Below are positions 57,447 to 64,000 of a stretch of DNA of 64,000 bases, piece after piece. Every line of letters starts with the position of its first letter. The first letter of the stretch is position 1. The stretch is taken from positions 1,550,001-1,614,000 of the forward strand of contig NZ_AZUP01000001.1 of NCBI RefSeq assembly GCF_000527135.1, read 5' to 3'. The notes beneath the pieces are model-generated. The model was not told the origin of the DNA, made no database searches, and saw nothing but the letters and a program-made list of their open reading frames with translations. The stretch is from Methyloversatilis discipulorum (GTDB lineage: Bacteria; Pseudomonadota; Gammaproteobacteria; Burkholderiales; Rhodocyclaceae). Both the position numbers and the translations under genes were made by a program.

Positions 57447-59161
57447 TGCTGCGCAAACTGTTTTCGTTCAATGGCGGCGTCAAGCCGGACCCGAACAAGG
57501 GCGCGTCGACGCGCGAACCGATCGCCCGCCTGCCGCTGCCGCCGCAGCTGATCATTCCGCTGCACCAGCACATCGGCGGTACGCCGCGCCCGCTGGTCAA
57601 GGTGGGTGACCGGGTGCTGCACGGCCAGCGCATCGGCGCGGCCGACGGCAATGTGTCGAGCGCGGTGCACGCGCCGACCTCGGGCCACGTGGTGGCGATC
57701 GAACCGCGGCTGATGCCGCACGCCTCGGGCCTGTCGTCGATGGCGGTGGTGATCGAACCGGACGGTCAGGACCAGCGCATCGAGCGCGAGCCCTTCGACT
57801 GGCACGCGGCATCACCGGGCGAAGTGCGCGACTACCTGCGCGACGCCGGCGTGGTCGGTCTTGGCGGTGCGGTCTTCCCCAGCCACCTGAAACTGGCGCC
57901 AGGCAAGGCTGGCGGCACCGACACGCTGGTGCTGAACGGCGCCGAGTGCGAGCCCTTCATCACCTGCGACGACATGCTGATGCGCAGCGAGGCGGAGGAC
58001 ATCCTGCGCGGCGCGCTGGTGATGCAGAAGATGCTGGCGGCAAAGCAGGTGCTGGTCGGCGTCGAGGACAACAAGCCTGAAGCCGCCGCCGCGCTGAAGG
58101 CCGCCGCTGCGGCGCTCGCTCACGCCTCGCTCGACGTCGTCGTGGTGCCGACGCGTTACCCGGCCGGCGGCGCCAAGCAGCTGATCCGCGTGCTGACCGG
58201 CATCGAGGTACCGCACGGCAGCCGCTCGACCGACTACGGCGTGCAGTGCTTCAACGTGGCGACCGCGCTCGCCGTCTGGAACGCACTCGAACACGGCGAA
58301 CCGCTGACCCGCCGCATCGTCACCGTCGCCGGCAATGTCGATCGCCCACGCAATTTCGACGTCGCCATCGGCACACCGATCGGCTTCGTGTTCGAACACG
58401 CCGGCCTGAAGCCGGACACCGACAAGCTCATCATGGGCGGCCCGATGATGGGCATTCCGCTGCCCGGCGTCGATGCACCGGTCGTGAAGGCGACGAACTG
58501 CCTGCTCGCCTCTTCGCCGGCGCTGTTCCCGCCGCCCGAGCCGGAACTGCCCTGCATCCGCTGCGGCGAGTGCGCGCGCGCCTGCCCGGCCGACCTGCAG
58601 CCGTTCGAGCTGTACTGGCACTCGCGCGCACGCAACTTCGGCCGCGCGCAGGAATATCACCTGTTCGACTGCATCGAGTGCGGCTGCTGCGCCTATGTGT
58701 GCCCGTCACACATTCCGCTGGTCGACTACTACCGCTACGCGAAGAGCGAAATCTGGGCGCGCGAGCGCGACAAGGACGCCGCCGATTCGGCGCGCGAACG
58801 CTTCGAGTTCCGCAACTGGCGCGCCGAGCGCGAGAAGGAAGAGAAGGCGGCCAAGCTGGCGGCGCGCAGCGCAGCCAAGCCGGCCGCGAAGCCTGCCGCC
58901 ACCGACAAGCCGCCGGCTGAGGGCGACACCGCCGCCACGCCCGCGGAAGACCCGAAGAAAGCCCTGATCGAAGCGGCGATGGCGCGCGCCAAGGCACAGA
59001 AGGAAGCGGTCGCGGCAAAGAACACCGACACGCTGACGCCGGCCCAGCAGGCCCAGGTCGAGGCCGCCGAGGCGCGGCGCAAGCTGGCCGCCGACATGGT
59101 GGCCACGGGAGACGGCGAAACGACGCGCGCAACCGCAACCGCGGACAAACCGACGGAATGA
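57446..59161 (+). CDS. rnfC: Rnf complex subunit C (NADH/FMN/iron-sulfur)
   Basis: A 571-residue peripheral subunit homologous to the NADH-binding part of complex I (NuoF-like). The nucleotide/flavin region has GVVGLGGAVFPSHLKL and NGAECEPFITCDD, followed by GGGAKQLIR-type segments. Two [4Fe-4S] motifs occur near residues 370-415 (CIRCGECARACP and CIECGCCAYVCP). The C-terminal extension from about 440 is Ala/Lys/Glu-rich and predicted coiled or disordered, as in many gammaproteobacterial RnfC proteins. The start overlaps rnfB by one base. Confidence 0.94.
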   Translation: MLRKLFSFNGGVKPDPNKGASTREPIARLPLPPQLIIPLHQHIGGTPRPLVKVGDRVLHGQRIGAADGNVSSAVHAPTSGHVVAIEPRLMPHASGLSSMAVVIEPDGQDQRIEREPFDWHAASPGEVRDYLRDAGVVGLGGAVFPSHLKLAPGKAGGTDTLVLNGAECEPFITCDDMLMRSEAEDILRGALVMQKMLAAKQVLVGVEDNKPEAAAALKAAAAALAHASLDVVVVPTRYPAGGAKQLIRVLTGIEVPHGSRSTDYGVQCFNVATALAVWNALEHGEPLTRRIVTVAGNVDRPRNFDVAIGTPIGFVFEHAGLKPDTDKLIMGGPMMGIPLPGVDAPVVKATNCLLASSPALFPPPEPELPCIRCGECARACPADLQPFELYWHSRARNFGRAQEYHLFDCIECGCCAYVCPSHIPLVDYYRYAKSEIWARERDKDAADSARERFEFRNWRAEREKEEKAAKLAARSAAKPAAKPAATDKPPAEGDTAATPAEDPKKALIEAAMARAKAQKEAVAAKNTDTLTPAQQAQVEAAEARRKLAADMVATGDGETTRATATADKPTE

Positions 59162-59202
59162 CACCGGGGCGCGCCAGCCGCGCCCCCTCACGACGGAACA
59201 CG

Positions 59203-60207
59203 ATGTACAACTCACCCTACCTTCGCCAGAACACCAGCGTGCGTCGCGTCATGACCACAGTGCTGGTCGCCATGCTGCCGGCCATCGCGGTGCAGAGCTG
59301 GCTGTTCGGCGCCGCGCTGCTGGTGCAGATCGCGCTGGCCAGCGTCACCGCACTCGCCTGCGAAGCCCTGATGCTGGCGCTGCGTGGTCGCCCGGTGGCA
59401 CCGGCGCTGACCGACATGAGCGCTCTGGTCACCGCCTGGCTGATCGCCGTCTGCCTGCCGCCGCTGCTGCCCTGGTGGACCACGGTGCTCGGCACCGCCT
59501 TCGCGCTCATCATCGGCAAGCACCTGTACGGCGGCCTCGGCCAGAACCCGTTCAACCCGGCCATGCTGGCCTACGCGCTGCTGATCGTCAGCTTCCCGGC
59601 GCTGATGTCGCAATGGCCCGGCCTCAATGTCGGCGACTTCGCGACGCAGATGGACTGGGTGTTCGGCGGCGCGCGCGCGCTCGACGGCGTCACCGGTGCC
59701 ACGCCGCTGGATGCACTGCGCACCGGCCTGATGACCGGCGGTGACGCCGCCGCCGTGATGCGCTCGACCGCCTTCGGCCACATTGCCGGCGCCGGCTGGG
59801 AGTGGGTCGCGCTGGCCTGGGGCGCCGGTGGCCTGCTGCTGCTGGCGCTGCGCATCATCACCTGGCACGTACCGGTCGCCTTTGTCGCGGTGATGTCGCT
59901 GGTGTCGGGCATCGCCTCGTTGATAGACCCCGCGCAGTTCGCCGGCCCGGCCTTCCACCTGCTGGCCGGCGGCGCGATGATGGGCGCCTTCTTCATCGCC
60001 ACCGATCCGGTGTCGGGCGCGACCACGCCGCGCGGCAAGCTCGTCTTCGCCGCCGGCATCGCGCTGATCGCCTGGCTCATCCGCGCCTTCGGCGCCTACC
60101 CGGACGGCATCGCCTTCGCCGTGCTGCTGATGAACATCTGCGTGCCGCTGATCGACATGAAGACGCAGCCGCCGGTGTTCGGCCACAAGAACGGAGGCGC
60201 GCCATGA
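59203..60207 (+). CDS. rnfD: Rnf complex subunit D
   Basis: A 334-residue inner-membrane subunit with about nine helices, related to NqrB. It carries FMN covalently on a threonine: the DGVTGATPL motif around residue 168 is the attachment site. NPFNPAMLAYALL and the C-terminal DPVSGATTPRG are typical. The ATG at 59203 (MYNSPYLRQ) is preferred; an ATG at 59158 overlapping the rnfC stop is possible but gives a non-conserved leader. Confidence 0.94.
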   Translation: MYNSPYLRQNTSVRRVMTTVLVAMLPAIAVQSWLFGAALLVQIALASVTALACEALMLALRGRPVAPALTDMSALVTAWLIAVCLPPLLPWWTTVLGTAFALIIGKHLYGGLGQNPFNPAMLAYALLIVSFPALMSQWPGLNVGDFATQMDWVFGGARALDGVTGATPLDALRTGLMTGGDAAAVMRSTAFGHIAGAGWEWVALAWGAGGLLLLALRIITWHVPVAFVAVMSLVSGIASLIDPAQFAGPAFHLLAGGAMMGAFFIATDPVSGATTPRGKLVFAAGIALIAWLIRAFGAYPDGIAFAVLLMNICVPLIDMKTQPPVFGHKNGGAP

Positions 60208-60935
60208 GCGACGAGGCGCAGACGCCGGTGGTCGACGAAGCGCTGGCCGCCGCCGAACTGGCGCCGGAACCGCCGGCACCGACCGCGGCCGGCAGCGCGA
60301 TGCGCTCGGCCGCACTGCTGGCCGTGTTCACGCTCGCCTTCACCGCGTTGATGGCGCTCACCCACGACGCCACCGAAGCGCCGATACAGGCCTCGGTCGA
60401 AGCGCGCCGGCTGGAGCTGATCGGCCAGGTGCTGCCGCGCGCCGACTACGACAACGCGCTGCTCGAAGACACCGTGCAGCTGTCCGCCCTGCCCGCGCTC
60501 GGCATCGACGGCCCGGTGACGCTGCATCGCGCACGTCGCGGCAGCGAGCCGGTCGCGCTGGTGTTCGAAGCGCAGGCGCCGGACGGCTACAGCGGCGCCA
60601 TCCGGCTGCTGATGGCAGTGCGCGCCGACGGCACGCTGGGCGGCGTGCGCGTGGTCGCGCACAAGGAAACGCCGGGGCTGGGCGACTACATCGACCCGGC
60701 CAAGGACCGCGCGTCGCCGAAGTGGATCAGCCAGTTCGCCGGCCGCGACACCGCGCAGGCGGCCAGCTGGACGGTGCGCAAGGACGGTGGCGATTTCGAC
60801 TACATGACCGGCGCCACCATTTCGCCGCGCGCGGTCGTCCGCGCCGCCGGCCGCGCCGCCGCCGCCATCGCGCCGGTACGCGACGCGCTGTTCGCACTGC
60901 CGGCCGGCGCCGCGGCGGACAAGGTGTTCGAATGA
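60204..60935 (+). CDS. rnfG: Rnf complex subunit G
   Basis: A 243-residue subunit anchored by one helix (about 33-52) with a periplasmic FMN domain. The covalent FMN site is in YMTGATISP near residue 202. VVAHKETPGLGDYI lies before it. An Ala/Pro-rich N-terminal leader (about 1-30) is longer than in E. coli RnfG. It overlaps rnfD by 4 bases, while rnfE follows only after a 160-base gap holding a REP-like pair. Confidence 0.93.
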   Translation: MSDEAQTPVVDEALAAAELAPEPPAPTAAGSAMRSAALLAVFTLAFTALMALTHDATEAPIQASVEARRLELIGQVLPRADYDNALLEDTVQLSALPALGIDGPVTLHRARRGSEPVALVFEAQAPDGYSGAIRLLMAVRADGTLGGVRVVAHKETPGLGDYIDPAKDRASPKWISQFAGRDTAQAASWTVRKDGGDFDYMTGATISPRAVVRAAGRAAAAIAPVRDALFALPAGAAADKVFE

Positions 60936-60944
60936 ACGCGCGCC

Positions 60945-61019
60945 GCATCGCGGCCACAGGTCGCTCCCACACCTTCGGCGCCTGCCCGCCCTTGTGGGAG
61001 CGAGCTTGCTCGCGATGCC
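60945..61019. repeat. REP-like inverted pair (REPIN) inside the rnf operon
   Basis: Two about-29-base elements face each other: 60945-60973 (reversed) and 60991-61019. On a common strand both carry TGTGGGAGCGA and CGCGATGC. The second contains the perfect hairpin gcgagc-tt-gctcgc. This closely resembles the REP sequences known from Pseudomonas. No REP-associated transposase is seen in the window. Confidence 0.75.
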
Positions 61020-61095
61020 AGCCTGCATCGAAGCCGCAAGCGGCCGGACATCGCCGCCACCTTCACCGCGCGGCAAACACATCGGGGATACCGGC

Positions 61096-61785
61096 ATGAA
61101 CGCTGAAGAACGCGCCGTCTACGGCGACATCGGCCGCAAGGGCCTGTGGGAGAACAACACCGCGCTGGTGCAGCTGCTCGGCCTGTGCCCGCTGCTGGCG
61201 GTCAGCAACACGCTGGTCAATGCGGTGAGCCTGTCGCTGGCGACGGTGCTGGTGATGGCGCTGGCCAGTGGCGCGGTGGCCGCGCTGCGTACGCTCATCC
61301 CGCACGAAATCCGCATTCCGGTGTTCATCCTGATCATCGCCGCACTGGTCACTTGTCTTGACCTGGCTTTCAACGCCTGGCTGCACGACCTCTACCTGGT
61401 GCTGGGCATCTTCATTCCGCTCATCGTCACCAACTGCATCGTGCTGGCGCGGGTCGAAGCTTTCGCCGCCAAAAATTCGCCGCTGGCCGCCGCCTGGGAC
61501 GGCGCGGCGATGGGCGTGGGCCTGCTGTGGGTGCTGGCGCTGCTCGGCGGCGCACGCGAACTGATCGGTGCCGGCACGCTGTTCTCCGGCATCGACATGA
61601 TCGTTCCGGGTGCCCACGCGATCCGCGTGTTCGGCGACGAGTACCGCGGCCTGCTGATGGCCATCCTGCCGCCCGGCGCCTTCATCTTCCTCGGTCTGCT
61701 GATTGCGGCGCGCAACGCCTGGGTGGCGCGTGTGCAGGCGCGCGCCGCCGTGCCGCACACGCCGGCCGAAGCCGCTTCGGCCTGA
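61096..61785 (+). CDS. rnfE: Rnf complex subunit E
   Basis: A 229-residue inner-membrane subunit, related to RnfA, with six helices. ENNTALVQLLGLCPLLAVSNT near residue 20 and FIPLIVTNCIVLARVEAFA near 112 carry the cysteines of the membrane iron-sulfur centre. The C-terminus is slightly extended (Ala-rich). The ATG at 61096 is chosen because the in-frame sequence before it is the REP-like repeat. It overlaps nth by one base. Confidence 0.94.
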   Translation: MNAEERAVYGDIGRKGLWENNTALVQLLGLCPLLAVSNTLVNAVSLSLATVLVMALASGAVAALRTLIPHEIRIPVFILIIAALVTCLDLAFNAWLHDLYLVLGIFIPLIVTNCIVLARVEAFAAKNSPLAAAWDGAAMGVGLLWVLALLGGARELIGAGTLFSGIDMIVPGAHAIRVFGDEYRGLLMAILPPGAFIFLGLLIAARNAWVARVQARAAVPHTPAEAASA

Positions 61786-62444
61786 TGGCGGGGCGTGCCA
61801 GCCGGCTCACGCGGGCCGAAATACAGACCATGTTCGAGCGCTGGCGCGCGGCCAACCCGCAGCCGAAAAGCGATCTCGAATACGGCTCGCCTTTCCAGCT
61901 GCTGGTCGCCGTCGTGCTGTCGGCACAGGCGACCGACAAGGGCGTGAACGTAGCGACGCGCAAGCTGTTTCCGGTGGCACCGACGCCGGAAGCCATGGTC
62001 AGCCTCGGTGTCGAGGGCGTCGAGGACTACATCAAGACCATCGGCCTGTTCCGCGCCAAGGCAAAGAACGTGGTGGCGCTGTCGCACCAGTTGCTGGAGA
62101 AGCACGGCGGCGAAGTGCCGAACGACCGCGCCGCGCTCGAAGCGCTGCCCGGCGTCGGCCGCAAGACCGCCAACGTGGTGCTGAACATCGTGTTCGGCGC
62201 GCCGACCATGGCGGTCGACACCCACATCTTCCGCATTTCGAACCGCATCGGCCTGGCGCCGGGCAAGGACGTGCTGGCGGTCGAACACGCGCTGCTCAAG
62301 GTGGTGCCGGCCGAATTCATGCAGCACGCCCACCACTGGCTCATCCTGCACGGCCGCTACACCTGTACGGCGCGCAAGCCGCTGTGCGGCCAGTGCGGCA
62401 TCGTCGACATCTGCCGCTTCAAGGACAAGACGGTCGCCACCTGA
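61785..62444 (+). CDS. nth: endonuclease III
   Basis: A DNA glycosylase/AP-lyase of base-excision repair that removes oxidised pyrimidines. Of 219 residues, the helix-hairpin-helix ALPGVGRKTANVVL holds the catalytic Lys, and AVDTHIFR holds the catalytic Asp. The [4Fe-4S] loop has the C-x6-C-x2-C-x5-C spacing at the C-terminus. Co-transcription after rnfE is conserved in E. coli and many proteobacteria. The stop codon lies in the loop of a perfect inverted repeat. Confidence 0.95.
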   Translation: MAGRASRLTRAEIQTMFERWRAANPQPKSDLEYGSPFQLLVAVVLSAQATDKGVNVATRKLFPVAPTPEAMVSLGVEGVEDYIKTIGLFRAKAKNVVALSHQLLEKHGGEVPNDRAALEALPGVGRKTANVVLNIVFGAPTMAVDTHIFRISNRIGLAPGKDVLAVEHALLKVVPAEFMQHAHHWLILHGRYTCTARKPLCGQCGIVDICRFKDKTVAT

Positions 62445-62455
62445 GGTGGCGACCG
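62431..62455. terminator. 11-bp palindrome holding the nth stop codon
   Basis: CGGTCGCCACC (62431-62441) and its exact reverse complement (62445-62455) flank TGA. It is a probable shared transcript end for nth and the convergent Fae gene, without a T-run. Confidence 0.65.
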
Positions 62456-62462
62456 GGGCGGA

Positions 62463-63011
62463 TCAGATCTTTCCGTCCAGCCCCATCTGGTAATACTTGT
62501 GGGTGATCTTGTCCTGGTTCTCGAGCAGCCAGTCGATGTCCGGCTGGTTGTTCATCGCCTTCTTGATCGCCTTGGCCATGGCCTGGCGATGGATGTCGAA
62601 CAGGATCTTGTGGTCGAGGTCCTTGGCGGTCGACACCATCGGATTCAGCCACACCGACACGATGATGCCGAGGTCGTTCGCCTTTTCCTTCGGAATGTCG
62701 CCGGCGCGCACGGCGTCGAGCACGCCATTGGCGATGGCGGCCTGCACAGTGCCCATCAAGATGTTGGTGTAGCGCTCGTCCTTGACCGTCACCTTACTCA
62801 CCATCAGCGTCAACGGACGCACCTGGATGTCGGTGTTCAGGATGGCGAACACGCGAGTGTGGCCCTTGACCTGGTCACCGGTCAGCGTGGCCAGCGCGGT
62901 GCCGACCGGGCCGTCCAGTTCGCCGATGATGACTTCGGGCTCGGCCGCGGTGCCCGGCGGGCCGCCGGCGACCAGTGCTTCACCGCTGCGGAAGACGATG
63001 CGTTCGGACAT
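62463..63011 (-). CDS. formaldehyde-activating-enzyme (Fae) homologue
   Basis: A 182-residue cytosolic protein of the Fae family, which joins formaldehyde to tetrahydromethanopterin. It shares with Fae the opening GEALV, the IIG segment, TLMVSKVTVKDERY (Fae: TLM..KVT..DAR) and the Q-containing helix after it. At the position of the catalytic His17 of Methylobacterium Fae, counted back from IIG, this protein has Glu24, so it may not be a standard Fae. Fae paralogues of unclear activity are known in methylotrophs. The ATG follows an AGGAG site; the AT-rich gap upstream holds its promoter. Confidence 0.8.
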   Translation of the reverse strand: MSERIVFRSGEALVAGGPPGTAAEPEVIIGELDGPVGTALATLTGDQVKGHTRVFAILNTDIQVRPLTLMVSKVTVKDERYTNILMGTVQAAIANGVLDAVRAGDIPKEKANDLGIIVSVWLNPMVSTAKDLDHKILFDIHRQAMAKAIKKAMNNQPDIDWLLENQDKITHKYYQMGLDGKI

Positions 63012-63144
63012 GGGTGGTCTCCTGTTGTCGTATGTGAGGGCGTCACGCCTCGGGCGTGCGCCTGAGTTTCACATAATACAACTTTGATTCACAAAAAGAG
63101 ACTACCCGATCGCTCATGTACTGCCGCGGGCGTCGGCAGACGGC

Positions 63145-64000
63145 TCAATACAGCGGCGCCGGCACCGGCAGGGCCGGCAACACCTGCGGCAGTTCCGCAT
63201 GCCCGCAGACGAAGTCGGTGACTGCGGCGACCGTCGCCGGATCGTGCAGCGGGCGCCGATGACCCAGGCCCCAGGTGCGCAACAGCCGCGCCTGCGGCAT
63301 CGCAGCGGACAGGCGCAGCGCGTGCTCGAACGGCACCAGCGCGTCATCGACGTCGTGCACGAACAGCGCCGGCACGGTCACCGTGCCCAGCGCGTCGATG
63401 CGGTCGATGTCCTCGAAGCGCATGGCGTAGAAATGTTCGATGCGGCGACGCATCGCCTCACGCACGCGCGGCGAAATGCCGATGCGCGCGGAAAAGCGTT
63501 GCGCATGTTCGCGTATCGACGCCGGCGTCCCGATGAACACCGCACGGCCGAAGCCGGCGCGCTCACGTAGCGCGAGGCCGACGGCCGCGGCGCCAAGCGA
63601 ATGCCCGACCGCGGCATCGAACGGCCCGTGCGTCGCGTTCAGCGCGTGCAGCGCCTGCACGAAATCCGGCAGGCCGACGCGGACCCGGCGGCTGTCGCCA
63701 TGGCCCGGCTGGTCGAACCACACGACGCGGCGCCCGGCCGCCAGCAGCGCCGCGGCCAGCGTACCCATCTGCGCACCGCACCCGCCCCAGCCGTGCGCCA
63801 GCAGTACCGCCGGCGCACCGGCCGGGCCGGCCGACCACACGGCGATGTCGTGGCGACCGACGCTCACCGTTTCGCGTCGCGCCGGCAACGCGGTCGATAC
63901 CGCACTGTGCGGCCGCGGCGGCGTCGTGAACAGGCGCTCGGCCTGCCGACGCGCCAGTTCGGGTGCCACGCGACTGGCGAGGCGGAAATAGTGGCGCAGC
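63145..64000 (-). CDS. alpha/beta hydrolase, N-terminus cut by window end
   Basis: A serine hydrolase of the alpha/beta family, with about 285 residues visible; the frame remains open to the window edge on the upstream side. The oxyanion segment is LLAHGWGG, the nucleophile lies in GHSLGAAAVG, the acid is Asp in VHDVDDALVP and the base is His in LGHRRPLHD. A GTG at 63969 would shorten it, but the upstream residues (a basic, Leu-rich stretch) read as coding. Substrate unknown. Confidence 0.82.
   Translation of the reverse strand, partial: LRHYFRLASRVAPELARRQAERLFTTPPRPHSAVSTALPARRETVSVGRHDIAVWSAGPAGAPAVLLAHGWGGCGAQMGTLAAALLAAGRRVVWFDQPGHGDSRRVRVGLPDFVQALHALNATHGPFDAAVGHSLGAAAVGLALRERAGFGRAVFIGTPASIREHAQRFSARIGISPRVREAMRRRIEHFYAMRFEDIDRIDALGTVTVPALFVHDVDDALVPFEHALRLSAAMPQARLLRTWGLGHRRPLHDPATVAAVTDFVCGHAELPQVLPALPVPAPLY

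Noticed and set aside
60936-61095. Upstream extension of rnfE through the gap after rnfG
   Set aside because: The in-frame codons are the REP-like repeat; the conserved RnfE sequence begins at 61096.

Overview
The window is GC-rich, densely coded bacterial chromosome with 64 protein-coding genes and one tRNA gene. I see no insertion sequence, prophage, integrase or CRISPR array. The gene content indicates a methylotrophic betaproteobacterium. It has a full calcium-type methanol dehydrogenase operon (mxaFJGIRSACKLDE and a protease gene), an NAD(P)-dependent methylene-H4MPT dehydrogenase (MtdB), a formaldehyde-activating-enzyme homologue, a 13-cysteine copper-storage protein, PEP-CTERM exported proteins and an rnf operon. 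A Rhodocyclales organism of the Methyloversatilis type would fit, but that is inference from gene content, not a match I could run.

Layout. 1-6137: end of malate synthase, a cytochrome c, dut-coaBC, radC, rpmB-rpmG and purM (housekeeping). 6281-8758: permease, Hda-like replication regulator and HAD phosphatase. 8772-16191: an apparent zinc-starvation regulon. It holds a Zur/Fur-type repressor, two related PEP-CTERM proteins, a ZnuD-like TonB receptor, a His-rich PEP-CTERM protein of the 'all3515 Zur-repressed' type, a DUF1826 protein and a COG0523 zinc GTPase, with AT-rich palindromes before the exported genes. 16188-29907: a NarL-type two-component system divergent from the mxa operon. The operon encodes the large (MxaF) and small (MxaI) methanol dehydrogenase subunits, cytochrome cL (MxaG), MxaJ, the maturation set R/S/A/C/K/L, MxaD, a SoxYZ-like carrier and a trypsin-like protease.

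29943-36023: small unknown proteins, a parvulin, MtdB, a PAS/GGDEF cyclase, a hemerythrin-like protein and tRNA-Ser(CGA). 36113-44419: serS, small unknown genes, a large unknown membrane protein, an IMPACT protein, an esterase, a TPR protein, and a CbiM-like permease divergent from the copper-storage gene. 44620-53049: DinG-type helicase, fumC, small proteins, and a divergent iron-uptake pair (PepSY reductase-like protein and TonB receptor). 53213-56128: a GGDEF-EAL protein. 56293-62444: rnfABCDGE-nth, interrupted by a REP-like inverted pair. 62463-64000: the Fae homologue and a truncated alpha/beta hydrolase.

How the parts work together: methanol is oxidised in the periplasm by MxaFI, and electrons pass to MxaG. 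Formaldehyde carbon would then be handled by an H4MPT pathway, of which MtdB and possibly the Fae homologue lie here. The zinc and iron blocks manage metal supply from the outer membrane inward, and Csp would buffer copper.
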